In this document: piece after piece, positions 9,111 through 17,679 of the stretch
How the letters are laid out: the number at the start of each line of letters is the position of its first letter
How positions within the stretch are numbered: the stretch's first letter is position 1
DNA from: Selenomonas sp. ND2010
GTDB lineage: Bacteria; Bacillota; Negativicutes; Selenomonadales; Selenomonadaceae
DNA: 57,813 bases
Assembly (NCBI RefSeq): GCF_000702005.1
Contig: NZ_JNKI01000019.1
Location: 1-57,813 of the forward strand
Reading direction: 5' to 3'
Notes under the pieces: generated by a model
Told to the model about the DNA's origin: nothing
Seen by the model: only the letters and a program-made list of their open reading frames with translations
Database searches by the model: none
Translations under genes and position numbers: made by a program

Positions 9111-9596
9111 TTACTTACGATGTACCTGCGCCGCAGCTTCCTGGGCTTTTAACATCCCCTGCTGACGTGCCTGTTCCTGCAGCTTGATCTGCGGGGACAG
9201 CTGACGATACATCATATCCGCCAGCCCTACGCCGCCGGACTCTGCTACCGTCTTCATCAGTTCATTATCGCGCATATCCTTGAAAATATTCTGGGCATTG
9301 GATTCGCCAAACAACGTGTCCTTGGGAACCGTTGCCCGCATCTGCTTATACATCATCGACAAGAACATCCCCTCGAACCCCTTGCAGGCATCCTTGAGCG
9401 CCTTGTCCTGCTTCGAGGAGGCCGCTTCGTTGACGATGTGATTCGCCGAAGTGGCACCCGCAGCTTTTTCTTTAAGATCCTTGAGCATGGCGGCGAACTG
9501 GGATGACTCAGCCGCAGCCTGCGCGGAATTATAAGTGGTATTCGGCGTAAGGGACTGATTCGTAAGCCCCATGGCCGACAAAGGAGCAATCTGCAT
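9111..9596 (-). CDS. flgJ: Flagellar rod-binding protein FlgJ, N-terminal domain only
   Basis: A 161-residue protein matching the rod-scaffold half of FlgJ (KDACKGFEGMFLSMMYKQMRAT, then FKDMRDNELMKTVAESGGVGLADMMYRQL). The peptidoglycan-hydrolase domain found in enterobacterial FlgJ is missing, as is usual outside gamma-proteobacteria, so another enzyme must open the wall for the rod. The ATG at 9596 has AAGGGAAGG upstream; the in-frame stretch before it overlaps flgI and looks like noise. Last gene of the flgF-flgG-flgA-flgH-flgI-flgJ run. Confidence 0.88.
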   Translation of the reverse strand: MQIAPLSAMGLTNQSLTPNTTYNSAQAAAESSQFAAMLKDLKEKAAGATSANHIVNEAASSKQDKALKDACKGFEGMFLSMMYKQMRATVPKDTLFGESNAQNIFKDMRDNELMKTVAESGGVGLADMMYRQLSPQIKLQEQARQQGMLKAQEAAAQVHRK

Positions 9597-9612
9597 ATGC
9601 GTCCTTCCCTTC

Positions 9613-10725
9613 TTACATAATCTGCAGCTCAGCATGCAAGGCACCAGATGCCTTGATGGCCTGCAGGATGGAAATCGTATCGCGCGGCGTCGCGCCAACG
9701 GCATTTAACGCACCGACGATATCACTGACATTAGCCGTAGCGGGCAGCACAATGGTGCTGGCCTTATCCTCTTTCACCTGTACATCCGTATTGCGCGTGA
9801 CAATCGTCGTACCATAGCTGAATGGATCCGGCTGATTGGCATTCTTGTTCTTCTGCACTTTGATGGACAGACCGCCCTGCGTGATTGCGACCTCATCCAC
9901 CGATACATCACCGCCCATGACGATGGTGCCCGTGCGCTCGTTGACAACAATCTTGGCCGAATTATCCGGCATAACCGCCAGTTCCTCAATATTGGCGATA
10001 AAAGCTACTACATTGTTGCGGTAATAAGCCGGCACGCTGATATCGATACGTCCGGGATTGGCCGCCTTGGCCACGCTGCCGAATTGGGAATTGATTGCCT
10101 GCGCCACGCGGCTTGCCGTCGTAAAATCCGGCTGGGACAGCGACAGGGAAATGTTGCCATCCGTTCCGATATCGGCCTCAACGCTGCGCTCAACAATGGC
10201 GCCATTCGGCGTCGTACCAACGGTCGGGAAGTTCTTCGTAGCCGTGTTGCTGCCACGGCCGGCCATAAAACCGCCCGTAGAGACAGCACCCTGTGCTACT
10301 GCATAAACATTGCCATTGCCAGCCCGCAGCGGCGTCTGCAAAAGCGTACCGCCCTGAATGCTCTTAGCATCACCAATCGACGATACCGTTACGTCGATAT
10401 TGTCGCCCTCCCGGACAAACGGAGGCAGCGTTGCCGTTACCACTACAGCCGCTACGTTCTTTGCCTTGAGGGTCGACTGGTTGACCGATACGCCAAAGCT
10501 TTTCAGCATATTGACGATAGACTGAATCGTCTCCGTTGACTTATTGCCATCGCCGGTGCCATCAAGACCGACCACCAATCCGTAGCCCATGAGCTGATTG
10601 GCGCGCACGCCCTGTACCTTGGAGATATCCTTGATGCGCGTGACAGCACTATCTGCCGAAGCTGTCCCCGGCATAAGACCGATGGCAAAAACCCCGGCCA
10701 TAAGTAATGCGAGTATTTTCTTCAT
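9613..10725 (-). CDS. flgI: Flagellar P-ring protein FlgI
   Basis: A 370-residue periplasmic protein with a Sec signal peptide (cleavage near residue 24, TASA). The FlgI start after cleavage (VTRIKDISKVQGVRANQL) and the GYGLVVGLDGTGD block are diagnostic. It assembles the P-ring around the rod in the peptidoglycan layer. It has a good ribosome site (GGAGG) and sits 15 nt after flgH. Its presence with flgH means the motor passes through an outer membrane. Confidence 0.95.
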   Translation of the reverse strand: MKKILALLMAGVFAIGLMPGTASADSAVTRIKDISKVQGVRANQLMGYGLVVGLDGTGDGNKSTETIQSIVNMLKSFGVSVNQSTLKAKNVAAVVVTATLPPFVREGDNIDVTVSSIGDAKSIQGGTLLQTPLRAGNGNVYAVAQGAVSTGGFMAGRGSNTATKNFPTVGTTPNGAIVERSVEADIGTDGNISLSLSQPDFTTASRVAQAINSQFGSVAKAANPGRIDISVPAYYRNNVVAFIANIEELAVMPDNSAKIVVNERTGTIVMGGDVSVDEVAITQGGLSIKVQKNKNANQPDPFSYGTTIVTRNTDVQVKEDKASTIVLPATANVSDIVGALNAVGATPRDTISILQAIKASGALHAELQIM

Positions 10726-10740
10726 AATGTCCTCCGCTCC

Positions 10741-11349
10741 TTAGAACAGGAAGTTAAAGATCTGAGTCAGGATGCCCTGGCGCTGTTTCGAATTAAGCGG
10801 GCCCTTGCCATCGAATTTGACCGTGGCATCAGCGATTTTTGTCGACATGATGGTATTGTTGGCCGAGACATCATCCTGACGGCACACCCCACGGAACGTA
10901 ATCTTATGTTCGTTGCGGTTCTGCCAGATGGACTGCGTACCTTCAACCGTCATATTGCCATTCGGCTGCACATCGACAACGGTTACCGTTACATTACCGC
11001 TCGTAGTATTCTTCGACGTTGCCGAGCCATTGGCCTTAAACGAATCCGAGCCGCTGGCCGAAGCTGCCTTCAAAAAATCAAAGATACCAACACCGGCTGA
11101 CAGGGAAACATTGCCGCTCTTGCTATTCGAACTGGCCTTTGTTGCCGACAGGCTCGTAGACTCGCTGATTACAATCGTCAGGATATCGCCTACCTGACGC
11201 GCTTTGCGGTCAGCAAACACATTATAACTAGAACCATTATCCGACCAAAGCGACTGAGCAGAAGCTGCCGGCACAGCGATTGCTGACACGGTAAAAGCCA
11301 TTGCCAACGCCGCGGACAATTTCTTATAGTGCTTGACGTTATTCCTCAT
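10741..11349 (-). CDS. flgH: Flagellar L-ring protein FlgH, without lipobox
   Basis: A 202-residue protein with the FlgH core (SLWSDNGSSYNVFADRKARQVGDILTI and NGNMTVEGTQSIWQNRNE). It forms the L-ring in the outer membrane. Unlike the classical lipoprotein, the signal peptide ends AASAQ and has no cysteine, so it should be cleaved by signal peptidase I and carry no lipid anchor. I prefer ATG 11349, which has a GCAGGTG site; a TTG at 11367 overlapping flgA is possible but has no ribosome site. Confidence 0.9.
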   Translation of the reverse strand: MRNNVKHYKKLSAALAMAFTVSAIAVPAASAQSLWSDNGSSYNVFADRKARQVGDILTIVISESTSLSATKASSNSKSGNVSLSAGVGIFDFLKAASASGSDSFKANGSATSKNTTSGNVTVTVVDVQPNGNMTVEGTQSIWQNRNEHKITFRGVCRQDDVSANNTIMSTKIADATVKFDGKGPLNSKQRQGILTQIFNFLF

Positions 11350-11363
11350 TGGTACACCTGCTT

Positions 11364-12119
11364 TCAACTTATGATTTCAACCGTCTTCGCATCGATTACT
11401 CTACCGCGGAGGATTTTGCCTGAGCGCACATTGCGCACCCGTATCTCACCGCCGATGCGGCCCCGTTGCATGGCCAAACCATCAGTCTTCACCTCGACCC
11501 CATGGTAATTGGCAATAATCGTCAGCGGGGCTCCGACATTAAACACAATTGGATTTTGCAGCATAGCTGACTCCACCGCGCTGCCCGCGTGAATAATTCT
11601 GGCAGGGACACGCCCGGCCAAATCATCCACCTTGGTGAGATACCGCCCATTTCCGCTCTCTACCCGACGCTCCTCCAGCCGCACATCGGCGGACTGTATA
11701 GGTTTTTCGAGCAATAAATCATGCTCGGCAACGAGGATTTTCTCATAGACCGCTACTTCATAATAGCAGACTGTCCTCCGGTAAAATTTGCCATTGACAA
11801 ACACCCGGATATGGACCGGCACATTGCCGCTGTACTTCACGGCCTGCGGCAATTCCACCTCGCAAATAATCGAACCAGCCGGCAATTTCATAGGCTGCGG
11901 CGCGCGGATGAGCAAGAGCTCATGGCGCCGTGTCTCCCCCATCTCGCGGAGCTGAGCCTCCACCTTCTGGCGGGCCAGTTCTACGAACCGCTCAGACGAA
12001 ATGGTCTGGGGATAAGCCGAAGCCGCAAAAGCCGTGGGAGCAGCCGGCATAAAGAGACAGAAGAAGCCACTCCATAAAAAACACAGAATGGCTAAAGAAA
12101 TCTTCTTCAATTCAATCAA
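11364..12119 (-). CDS. flgA: Flagella basal body P-ring formation protein FlgA
   Basis: A 251-residue exported chaperone that helps FlgI polymerise. It has a signal peptide or N-terminal anchor (residues 7-33), then a SAF-type domain (LVAEHDLLLEKPIQSADVRLEERR) and the FlgA C-terminal part (GAPLTIIANYHGVEVKTDGLAMQ). The likely start is TTG at 12119, which overlaps the flgG stop by 4 nt and so implies translational coupling; there is no clear ribosome site of its own. Confidence 0.9.
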   Translation of the reverse strand: MIELKKISLAILCFLWSGFFCLFMPAAPTAFAASAYPQTISSERFVELARQKVEAQLREMGETRRHELLLIRAPQPMKLPAGSIICEVELPQAVKYSGNVPVHIRVFVNGKFYRRTVCYYEVAVYEKILVAEHDLLLEKPIQSADVRLEERRVESGNGRYLTKVDDLAGRVPARIIHAGSAVESAMLQNPIVFNVGAPLTIIANYHGVEVKTDGLAMQRGRIGGEIRVRNVRSGKILRGRVIDAKTVEIIS

Positions 12120-12907
12120 CGCTTGAGGCCATTGGCAATCTCCAACATGGAGTCGGATGTGGTGACTGCCTTCGAGTTGGACTCGTATGCACGCTGAGAA
12201 ATAATCATGTTGACCATTTCCTCAACAATCTGAACGTTACTCATTTCAAGGGTCCCCTGGGTCAGCGTACCGGCGCCTTCCTCACCCGGGTTGCTCTCAA
12301 TCGCCTCACCCGAAGCCTCAGAAACGACAAAAAGGTTCTTGCCGATAGCGGTAAGGCCTGCCGGATTGACGAAACGTGCCAGGGTAATCTGACCGACATT
12401 CTGCTGCGTACCACCAGCTGGCGTGCAGGAAACCTGGCCATCGCCGGCAATGACGATTGAATCGCTCGGAGCGTTCTGATCGATCGTGATATCATCGGCC
12501 AACGGATAACCATCCGTCGTTACCATACGGCGCTGCGAGTCGAGTTTGAACGAACCATCGCGCGTATAGCCAATGGTACCGTCCGGCAGCGTAATGCGGA
12601 AAAAGCCCTCACCCTGGATACCGATATCCGTCGGATTGTCCGTCGTCTGCAACGAGCCCTGCGTGAAAACGCGGTTCGTTGCGGCTACTCTGGTACCCAA
12701 ACCAATCTGCATGCCCGTCGGATACTGCGAATCAGCACCACTCTGAGCTCCAGCATCGCGAATCGTCTGATAGACGAGGTCCTGGAATTCCGCACGGACC
12801 TTCTTGCCACCGTAAGTGTTGACATTCGCAATGTTATTGGAAATGACATCCATATTTGTCTGCTGGCCCTTCATGCCGGAAGCTGCGGACCAAAGTGCTC
12901 TCATCAT
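12116..12907 (-). CDS. flgG: Flagellar distal rod protein FlgG
   Basis: A 263-residue axial protein. It has the rod/hook N-terminal signature (MRALWSAASGM and NMDVISNNIANVNTYG), a central GEGFFRITLPDG segment and the conserved C terminus (MVNMIISQRAYESNSKAV then DSMLEIANGLKR). Two adjacent ATG codons follow GGGAGG; the first is at 12907. It is exported through the flagellar type III system, so it has no Sec signal. Confidence 0.93.
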   Translation of the reverse strand: MMRALWSAASGMKGQQTNMDVISNNIANVNTYGGKKVRAEFQDLVYQTIRDAGAQSGADSQYPTGMQIGLGTRVAATNRVFTQGSLQTTDNPTDIGIQGEGFFRITLPDGTIGYTRDGSFKLDSQRRMVTTDGYPLADDITIDQNAPSDSIVIAGDGQVSCTPAGGTQQNVGQITLARFVNPAGLTAIGKNLFVVSEASGEAIESNPGEEGAGTLTQGTLEMSNVQIVEEMVNMIISQRAYESNSKAVTTSDSMLEIANGLKR

Positions 12908-13032
12908 AGTTAGGTTTCCTCCCTCATTTCCCCAATACTATCGATAAGTATAACGGCATATCTTCTCATCTACTTAATATTATCGATAAAAAACGCCTTG
13001 TGCTTAAATTAAAAATCCATCCGATTCAAAGA

Positions 13033-13833
13033 TCAGACACGACCCACTTCGTTGACCGATTTATCCAACAGCGTATCCTGGGTCGTTACTGCCTTCGAGC
13101 CAGCCTCATAGATACGGTAATTATTGATGAGATTTACCATCTCCGATACGACATTGGTATTGGAGTTCTCCAGCATTCCCTGGAAAATCTCACCACCTGC
13201 CGCCTGAGGCTGTGCGCCTTCCTGCGGGTAGTAAAGGCTGTCTCCCTGTTTGAGTACCGCCCGGCGGTCGCCGCCGAACTGCACGAACTGCAGCTGGGCA
13301 ATCTCGTCATTGCCTGCGTAAATCTCCCCCTTGGGGCCTACCGTAATACTCGTCGCCTCTGGCGGAATCACGATTGGCTGGTTCTGCGTATCCAAAACAG
13401 CCTGCCCATTCACCGTCTGAATCTGACCAGTTGCCGACTTGTAGAAATTGCCATCACGGGTATAGCGAACCCCCTGCGGCGTCTGAATCGCGAAATAACC
13501 GTCTCCAGAAATCGCCAAATCCAGCGGATTGCCCGTCGTCTGGAATCCACCCTGACTATGATCCGTGGCAATTTCATTGACATACGAACCCAAGCCCAGC
13601 GTACCAACCGTCGGCGCATTCCCGCCGATGCTGAACCCCTTGAAGGACGTAACATCGTTGTAATCCTTGCCATCATTAATGCGTTTTAACAACATCGGGG
13701 CAAACTCTGCGCTGATGGTTTCATCCCGTTTGAATCCCGTGGTATTGGCGTTTGCCAAATTGTTGGCAATCGTATCCGTGCGCTTGGTCTCCGTAATCAT
13801 ACCTGCGCCCGCCGTGTAAAGCCCACGCCACAT
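13033..13833 (-). CDS. flgF: Flagellar basal-body rod protein FlgF
   Basis: A 266-residue paralogue of FlgG. The N terminus (MWRGLYTAGAGMITE and TIANNLANANTTGFK) and C terminus (EMVNLINNYRIYEAGSKAV) fit FlgF, the proximal rod protein, known as FlhO in Bacillus. It comes before flgG with a gap of about 125 bp. Which of the two is FlgF and which FlgG follows from gene order and the Gly-Phe pattern. Confidence 0.88.
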   Translation of the reverse strand: MWRGLYTAGAGMITETKRTDTIANNLANANTTGFKRDETISAEFAPMLLKRINDGKDYNDVTSFKGFSIGGNAPTVGTLGLGSYVNEIATDHSQGGFQTTGNPLDLAISGDGYFAIQTPQGVRYTRDGNFYKSATGQIQTVNGQAVLDTQNQPIVIPPEATSITVGPKGEIYAGNDEIAQLQFVQFGGDRRAVLKQGDSLYYPQEGAQPQAAGGEIFQGMLENSNTNVVSEMVNLINNYRIYEAGSKAVTTQDTLLDKSVNEVGRV

Positions 13834-13912
13834 TGCTCTTCACTCCCTTATCAAAGTCATCCCGAAAATGACTCTCCATTTCCATAATAAACCTTACTTC
13901 TTTTATTCGCGA

Positions 13913-13946
13913 AATCAGGCGAAACTCCTTGTAGTTCCGCCTGATT
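13913..13946 (-). terminator. Possible terminator between mbl and flgF
   Basis: An inverted repeat with 14-nt arms and one mismatch (AATCAGGCG...CGCCTGATT) follows the mbl stop by 8 nt. It lacks a clear T-run on the minus strand, so read-through into the flagellar genes is likely. Confidence 0.4.
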
Positions 13947-13954
13947 CCTAAAAA

Positions 13955-14977
13955 TTATTTTCCCGTTTTAAAATTCATAGCCTTGCCATCAAACTTCGAG
14001 AACGTATCGAGGGCCTTGCCGCAGCCAAGAGCTACGCAGGAAAGCGCATCCTCAGCCAAAGCCGTCGGGATAAACGTCTCACGGCGGATAAGCTCATCGA
14101 GACCATAGAGCATAGCACCGCCACCGGTGAGCACGATACCGCGGTCCATGATATCAGCCGACAGCTCTGGCGGCGTATCCTCCAGAACCTTCTTGACGCA
14201 ATCGACGATACGCGTTACCGACTGATGCATTGCCTCGGACGCCTGACGCGTATTGATTTCCACATTCTTCGGCAAACCAGACAGCAGATCGCGGCCGCGG
14301 ATATCCATAACCTCATTGCGAGCATCAGCAAAAGCAGCACCGACACGCATCTTGATATTCTCCGCCGTACGCTCACCAATCATGATGTTGAATTCACGTT
14401 TGACATACGCGATGATGTCTTCATCGAACTTATCGCCAGCGATGCGCAGGGAAGCGCTGTTGACGATACCACCCAGCGAGATGACAGCAATATCCGTCGT
14501 ACCACCACCGATATCGACAACCATCGAACCACACGGCTCAACGATATCAAGGCCGGCACCAAGAGCTGCCGCCAGCGGCTCTTCGATGAGCTGCGTATGA
14601 CGGGCACCAGCCTGCTCCGCAGCCTCCTGAACGGCACGCTGCTCCACCATCGTAACGCCCGAAGGAATGCAGATCATGATGCGCGGACGGAATACGAAGC
14701 TGCGGCCTACAACCTTTTCAATGAAGTGGCGCAGCATGCTCTCCGTGATATCATAGTCCGCGATAACACCCTCGCGCAACGGACGAATTGCTACGATATT
14801 TCCCGGCGTACGACCAATCATCTGGCGCGCCTCTTCACCAATAGCCAGTACACGGTTCGAATCGCGGTCAACAGCGACAACCGACGGCTCGCGCAAAACA
14901 ATGCCCTTGCCTTTTACATAAACGAGTACGTTTGCCGTACCCAGATCAATACCAATATCCATAGACATGCCAAACAT
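13955..14977 (-). CDS. mbl: Rod-shape protein, MreB/Mbl family
   Basis: A 340-residue bacterial actin that guides sidewall synthesis at the inner membrane. The phosphate-1 motif DIGIDLGTANVLVYVKGKG, phosphate-2 motif VVDIGGGTTDIAVISLGG and adenosine motif GIVLTGGGAMLYGLDEL are intact. The N terminus MFGMSMDIGID fits the Mbl type, although Mbl and MreB cannot be separated firmly without a tree. GGGAAAG precedes the ATG. The position directly before flgF/flgG is the usual order in Firmicutes with this cluster. Confidence 0.93.
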   Translation of the reverse strand: MFGMSMDIGIDLGTANVLVYVKGKGIVLREPSVVAVDRDSNRVLAIGEEARQMIGRTPGNIVAIRPLREGVIADYDITESMLRHFIEKVVGRSFVFRPRIMICIPSGVTMVEQRAVQEAAEQAGARHTQLIEEPLAAALGAGLDIVEPCGSMVVDIGGGTTDIAVISLGGIVNSASLRIAGDKFDEDIIAYVKREFNIMIGERTAENIKMRVGAAFADARNEVMDIRGRDLLSGLPKNVEINTRQASEAMHQSVTRIVDCVKKVLEDTPPELSADIMDRGIVLTGGGAMLYGLDELIRRETFIPTALAEDALSCVALGCGKALDTFSKFDGKAMNFKTGK

Positions 14978-15053
14978 GTTCTTTCCCCTTCCAAACTATA
15001 ACACAATCAGATTACCTTATATCTATTATATAAATTACACTGAAAAATCTATG

Positions 15054-15080
15054 GAATCATACCGGAAACGGTATAGATTC
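15054..15080. promoter_or_regulatory. Inverted repeat in the mbl-ldh divergent region
   Basis: GAATCATACCG-GAAA-CGGTATAGATTC is an inverted repeat with one interruption, in the 336-bp AT-rich gap between mbl and ldh (14978-15313). It lies about 80 bp before mbl and could be an operator or leader hairpin for it; a TATAAT-like box for mbl is nearby at about 15020. The rest of the gap holds only the ldh promoter and AT-rich sequence. Confidence 0.4.
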
Positions 15081-15219
15081 TCCAAAGACACATCTTATAA
15101 TATATAATAAATAATCTAGAAATACAATAATACAAATAAATTTATTCATTTTCACGTTATTTAAGACAATTTATACTAATTTTATGAAAAATTTCGCTTT
15201 TATTTCTTTTTTCAACGCA

Positions 15220-15248
15220 TTGACAACCCCTATGCAGAATGATACCAT
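15220..15248 (+). promoter_or_regulatory. Sigma70-type promoter for ldh
   Basis: TTGACA (15220-15225), 17 bp, then TACCAT (15243-15248). It predicts a transcript start near 15255 and a leader of about 60 nt with the ribosome site AGGGGG ahead of the ATG. Confidence 0.65.
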
Positions 15249-15313
15249 TAGCTTGACTTAGGGATATTTTTCACATTAATATCTTTCATAAAAAAACAGG
15301 GGGTTTATACAAC

Positions 15314-16270
15314 ATGAACAACAGAAGAAAAATCGTCGTCATCGGTGCCAGCAACGTCGGCTCTGCCGTTGCTAACAAAATCGCTGACTTCCAGCTCGCA
15401 ACGGAAGTCGCTCTGATTGACTTGAATGAGGACAAAGCTTGGGGCGAGGCTAAAGACTCCAGCCATGCTACTTCCTGCATTTACAGCACCAACATCAAAT
15501 TCCACCTCGGCGACTATGATGACTGCAAAGATGCTAACATCATCGTCATCACGGCTGGCCCGTCCATCCGCCCGGGTGAGACGCCGGACCGCCTGAAACT
15601 GGCTGGCACGAACGCTAAAATCATGCAGTCCGTTTTCGGCGAAATCGTAAAACGCACGAAGTCCGCTATGATCATCATGATCACGAACCCGCTCGACGTT
15701 GCTACTTATGTTGTATCCACCCAGTTCGATTATCCGCGCAACCTCATTCTCGGCACTGGTACGATGCTTGAGACGTATCGTTTCCGTCGTATCCTGGCTG
15801 ACAAATACCAGGTTGATCCGAAGAACATCAACGGTTATGTTCTCGGTGAGCACGGCAACGCTGCATTCGTTGCTTGGTCCACGACGGGCTGCGCAGGCTT
15901 CCCGATTGATGACCTCGATGAGTACTTCCACAAGACGGACAAACTCAGCCACGAGGCTGTTGAGCAGGAGCTCGTTCAGGTTGCTTACGATGTTATCAAC
16001 CGCAAAGGCTTCACCAACACGGGTATCGCTATGGCAGCTTGCCGCTTCATCAAAGCGGTTCTGTACGATGAGCACACGATTCTCCCGTGCTCCGCAGTTC
16101 TCGAAGGCGAGTATGGCCTCAAAGACGTCGCTCTTTCCATTCCGCGTATGGTTTGCGCTGACGGTATCATGCGTTCCTTCGAAGTACATCTTACGGATGA
16201 CGAGCTCGAGAAAATGCACAAAGCTGCTCAGAGCGTTCGCAGCGCTCTCGATGGTGCTGGCATCAAATAA
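15314..16270 (+). CDS. ldh: L-lactate dehydrogenase family protein
   Basis: A 318-residue NAD-dependent 2-hydroxyacid dehydrogenase of the LDH/MDH family, expected to reduce pyruvate to L-lactate. The Rossmann motif GASNVGSAVA (11-20), catalytic His180 in GEHGN and Arg156 (substrate carboxylate) are present. Two active-site positions are unusual: Glu153 stands where Asp168 is normal, and Pro91 where the loop Arg109 is normal, with Arg93 two residues later. The gene uses GCT, GTT and CGT codons far more than its GCC-rich neighbours, a sign of very high expression. It has its own promoter and terminator. A 2-hydroxyisocaproate dehydrogenase-like preference cannot be excluded. Confidence 0.88.
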   Translation: MNNRRKIVVIGASNVGSAVANKIADFQLATEVALIDLNEDKAWGEAKDSSHATSCIYSTNIKFHLGDYDDCKDANIIVITAGPSIRPGETPDRLKLAGTNAKIMQSVFGEIVKRTKSAMIIMITNPLDVATYVVSTQFDYPRNLILGTGTMLETYRFRRILADKYQVDPKNINGYVLGEHGNAAFVAWSTTGCAGFPIDDLDEYFHKTDKLSHEAVEQELVQVAYDVINRKGFTNTGIAMAACRFIKAVLYDEHTILPCSAVLEGEYGLKDVALSIPRMVCADGIMRSFEVHLTDDELEKMHKAAQSVRSALDGAGIK

Positions 16271-16300
16271 TTGCCTGCGTCATACGCATAACGCAAATAC

Positions 16301-16334
16301 AAAAGGAGACTTCCAGAAGGAAGTCTCCTTTTTC
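16301..16334 (+). terminator. Terminator between ldh and the convergent kinase gene
   Basis: The inverted repeat AAAAGGAGACTTCC-AGAA-GGAAGTCTCCTTTTT ends in a T-run on the plus strand. The A-run on its other side lets it also serve the convergent histidine kinase gene. Confidence 0.85.
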
Positions 16335-16347
16335 GTATGCAATTTTT

Positions 16348-17679
16348 TCAATCTGCGCCATGCCAGTAAAGCATCACGGTAACCCAGCCATCCTGCTGAC
16401 GGAAGTCACACTGCGCAGCATACTTGCGGATGAAGGACCGCAGGGATATCATCCCGGTTCCATGTCCAGGTTTTTCACTATAGGGAAGTCCCTCCTGGTC
16501 AAAGAGCAGCGGTTCTTCAAAGCGATTGGCCACCGACAGCACAAACTGACCATCCGCATACTGTGCCGATACTTTGATTTCCCGATTGGTAACCGGCTGC
16601 TTCAAGCTCGCATGCAAGGCATTTTCAAGCAGATTCGAAAGCAGGATTGCCACATCGGTATCCATCCCGGTCATTTCCCGAGGCAGATTGACTTTCTGCT
16701 GCAGCGGAATCTCCAGCTTTCCCAAGTGATACACGTAAATCGACAACGTGGCATTGATGAGGTCATTGGCACAAAATTCCTGCCATGACGTATGCTCAAG
16801 TTCCGCCCCCTGTTTGTCGATGAGCTGCCGGGCCTCGTCGATTCGCCCAGCTTCAAGCAGCGTTCCCAGCAGGCGGTTGTAATGGCGCATATCATGGCGA
16901 AGGATGCGCAAAGCCTGCCGTTTTTCTTCGGTGAGACGCGTGTACTCCCGCAAGGAATAAAGCTGCTGGGCCAGCAAATTGTTGCGATTGACTTCGGCCG
17001 TGTGCTCCGACATCTGATGACCTGCCATCAGGACGAGCCGGAACATCAAGAAGAAAAAAATCGGCAGTGCCAACCGGCCCACGCGTTCGGGGAGGCTGTG
17101 ATAAAGCTGTCCATCCAGCATTGGCAGCGCATAGGCGAACAATACCACCAGCGGCATCAACGCGATATAGAGTCCCAACGGCTGATATTGAAAGAATTTC
17201 TGCGTGGGAATCAAGCGGCCAAACAGCCTCCGTTCGAGCGGAATCAGCAGGACAAACAACAGCAAATAACACCCCAGCAACACCTGCATATGCAAGATAT
17301 AACCATAGTCAACGGGCAATATCATCCCGACAATAAAGCCGCTGATGGTATGGAGCAGCAAAGAAAACAAGCTGTGCATCCCCAGGACAAACAAATGCTG
17401 CACAAAACCACGCGGAATGCAGTAATACGCAATCAGGAAAAACGGAATCCAGCCAAAAGCCACGAGCAGCTTGAACCGTAAGACATCCCCGTCATACCAG
17501 TTAAGCACTGCCGTATAACCCAAAACCGCCACAACGCTCCAGCCGGCCGACAGCCATTGCAGCTGACGCCGCTGTGACGCCAACACCGTTTTGGCAAAAG
17601 GCAGATAGCGAAGCCAAACTCCTGAGAGTTGCAAACCAACCAATGCAAACGCCAATAAAACCACCATTATCAGCCTCAC
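16348..17679 (-). CDS. AgrC-like sensor histidine kinase (GHKL ATPase)
   Basis: A 443-residue membrane kinase. Residues 1-215 form about six or seven membrane helices. A coiled linker leads to the phospho-acceptor His262 in RHDMRHYN, the HxxRHxxN form typical of AgrC/NatK-type kinases. The ATP-binding domain has the N-box SNLLENALHAS (about 348-358) and a GHGTGMISLRS G-box (about 405-415). It overlaps the upstream LytTR regulator gene by 4 nt, so the two form a two-component pair. No small peptide gene resembling an autoinducer is visible nearby, so the signal is unknown. Confidence 0.87.
   Translation of the reverse strand: MRLIMVVLLAFALVGLQLSGVWLRYLPFAKTVLASQRRQLQWLSAGWSVVAVLGYTAVLNWYDGDVLRFKLLVAFGWIPFFLIAYYCIPRGFVQHLFVLGMHSLFSLLLHTISGFIVGMILPVDYGYILHMQVLLGCYLLLFVLLIPLERRLFGRLIPTQKFFQYQPLGLYIALMPLVVLFAYALPMLDGQLYHSLPERVGRLALPIFFFLMFRLVLMAGHQMSEHTAEVNRNNLLAQQLYSLREYTRLTEEKRQALRILRHDMRHYNRLLGTLLEAGRIDEARQLIDKQGAELEHTSWQEFCANDLINATLSIYVYHLGKLEIPLQQKVNLPREMTGMDTDVAILLSNLLENALHASLKQPVTNREIKVSAQYADGQFVLSVANRFEEPLLFDQEGLPYSEKPGHGTGMISLRSFIRKYAAQCDFRQQDGWVTVMLYWHGAD

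Noticed and set aside
9111-9704. Longer FlgJ start at 9704
   Set aside because: The extra 36 residues overlap flgI, are Arg/Cys-rich and have no ribosome site, whereas ATG 9596 does.
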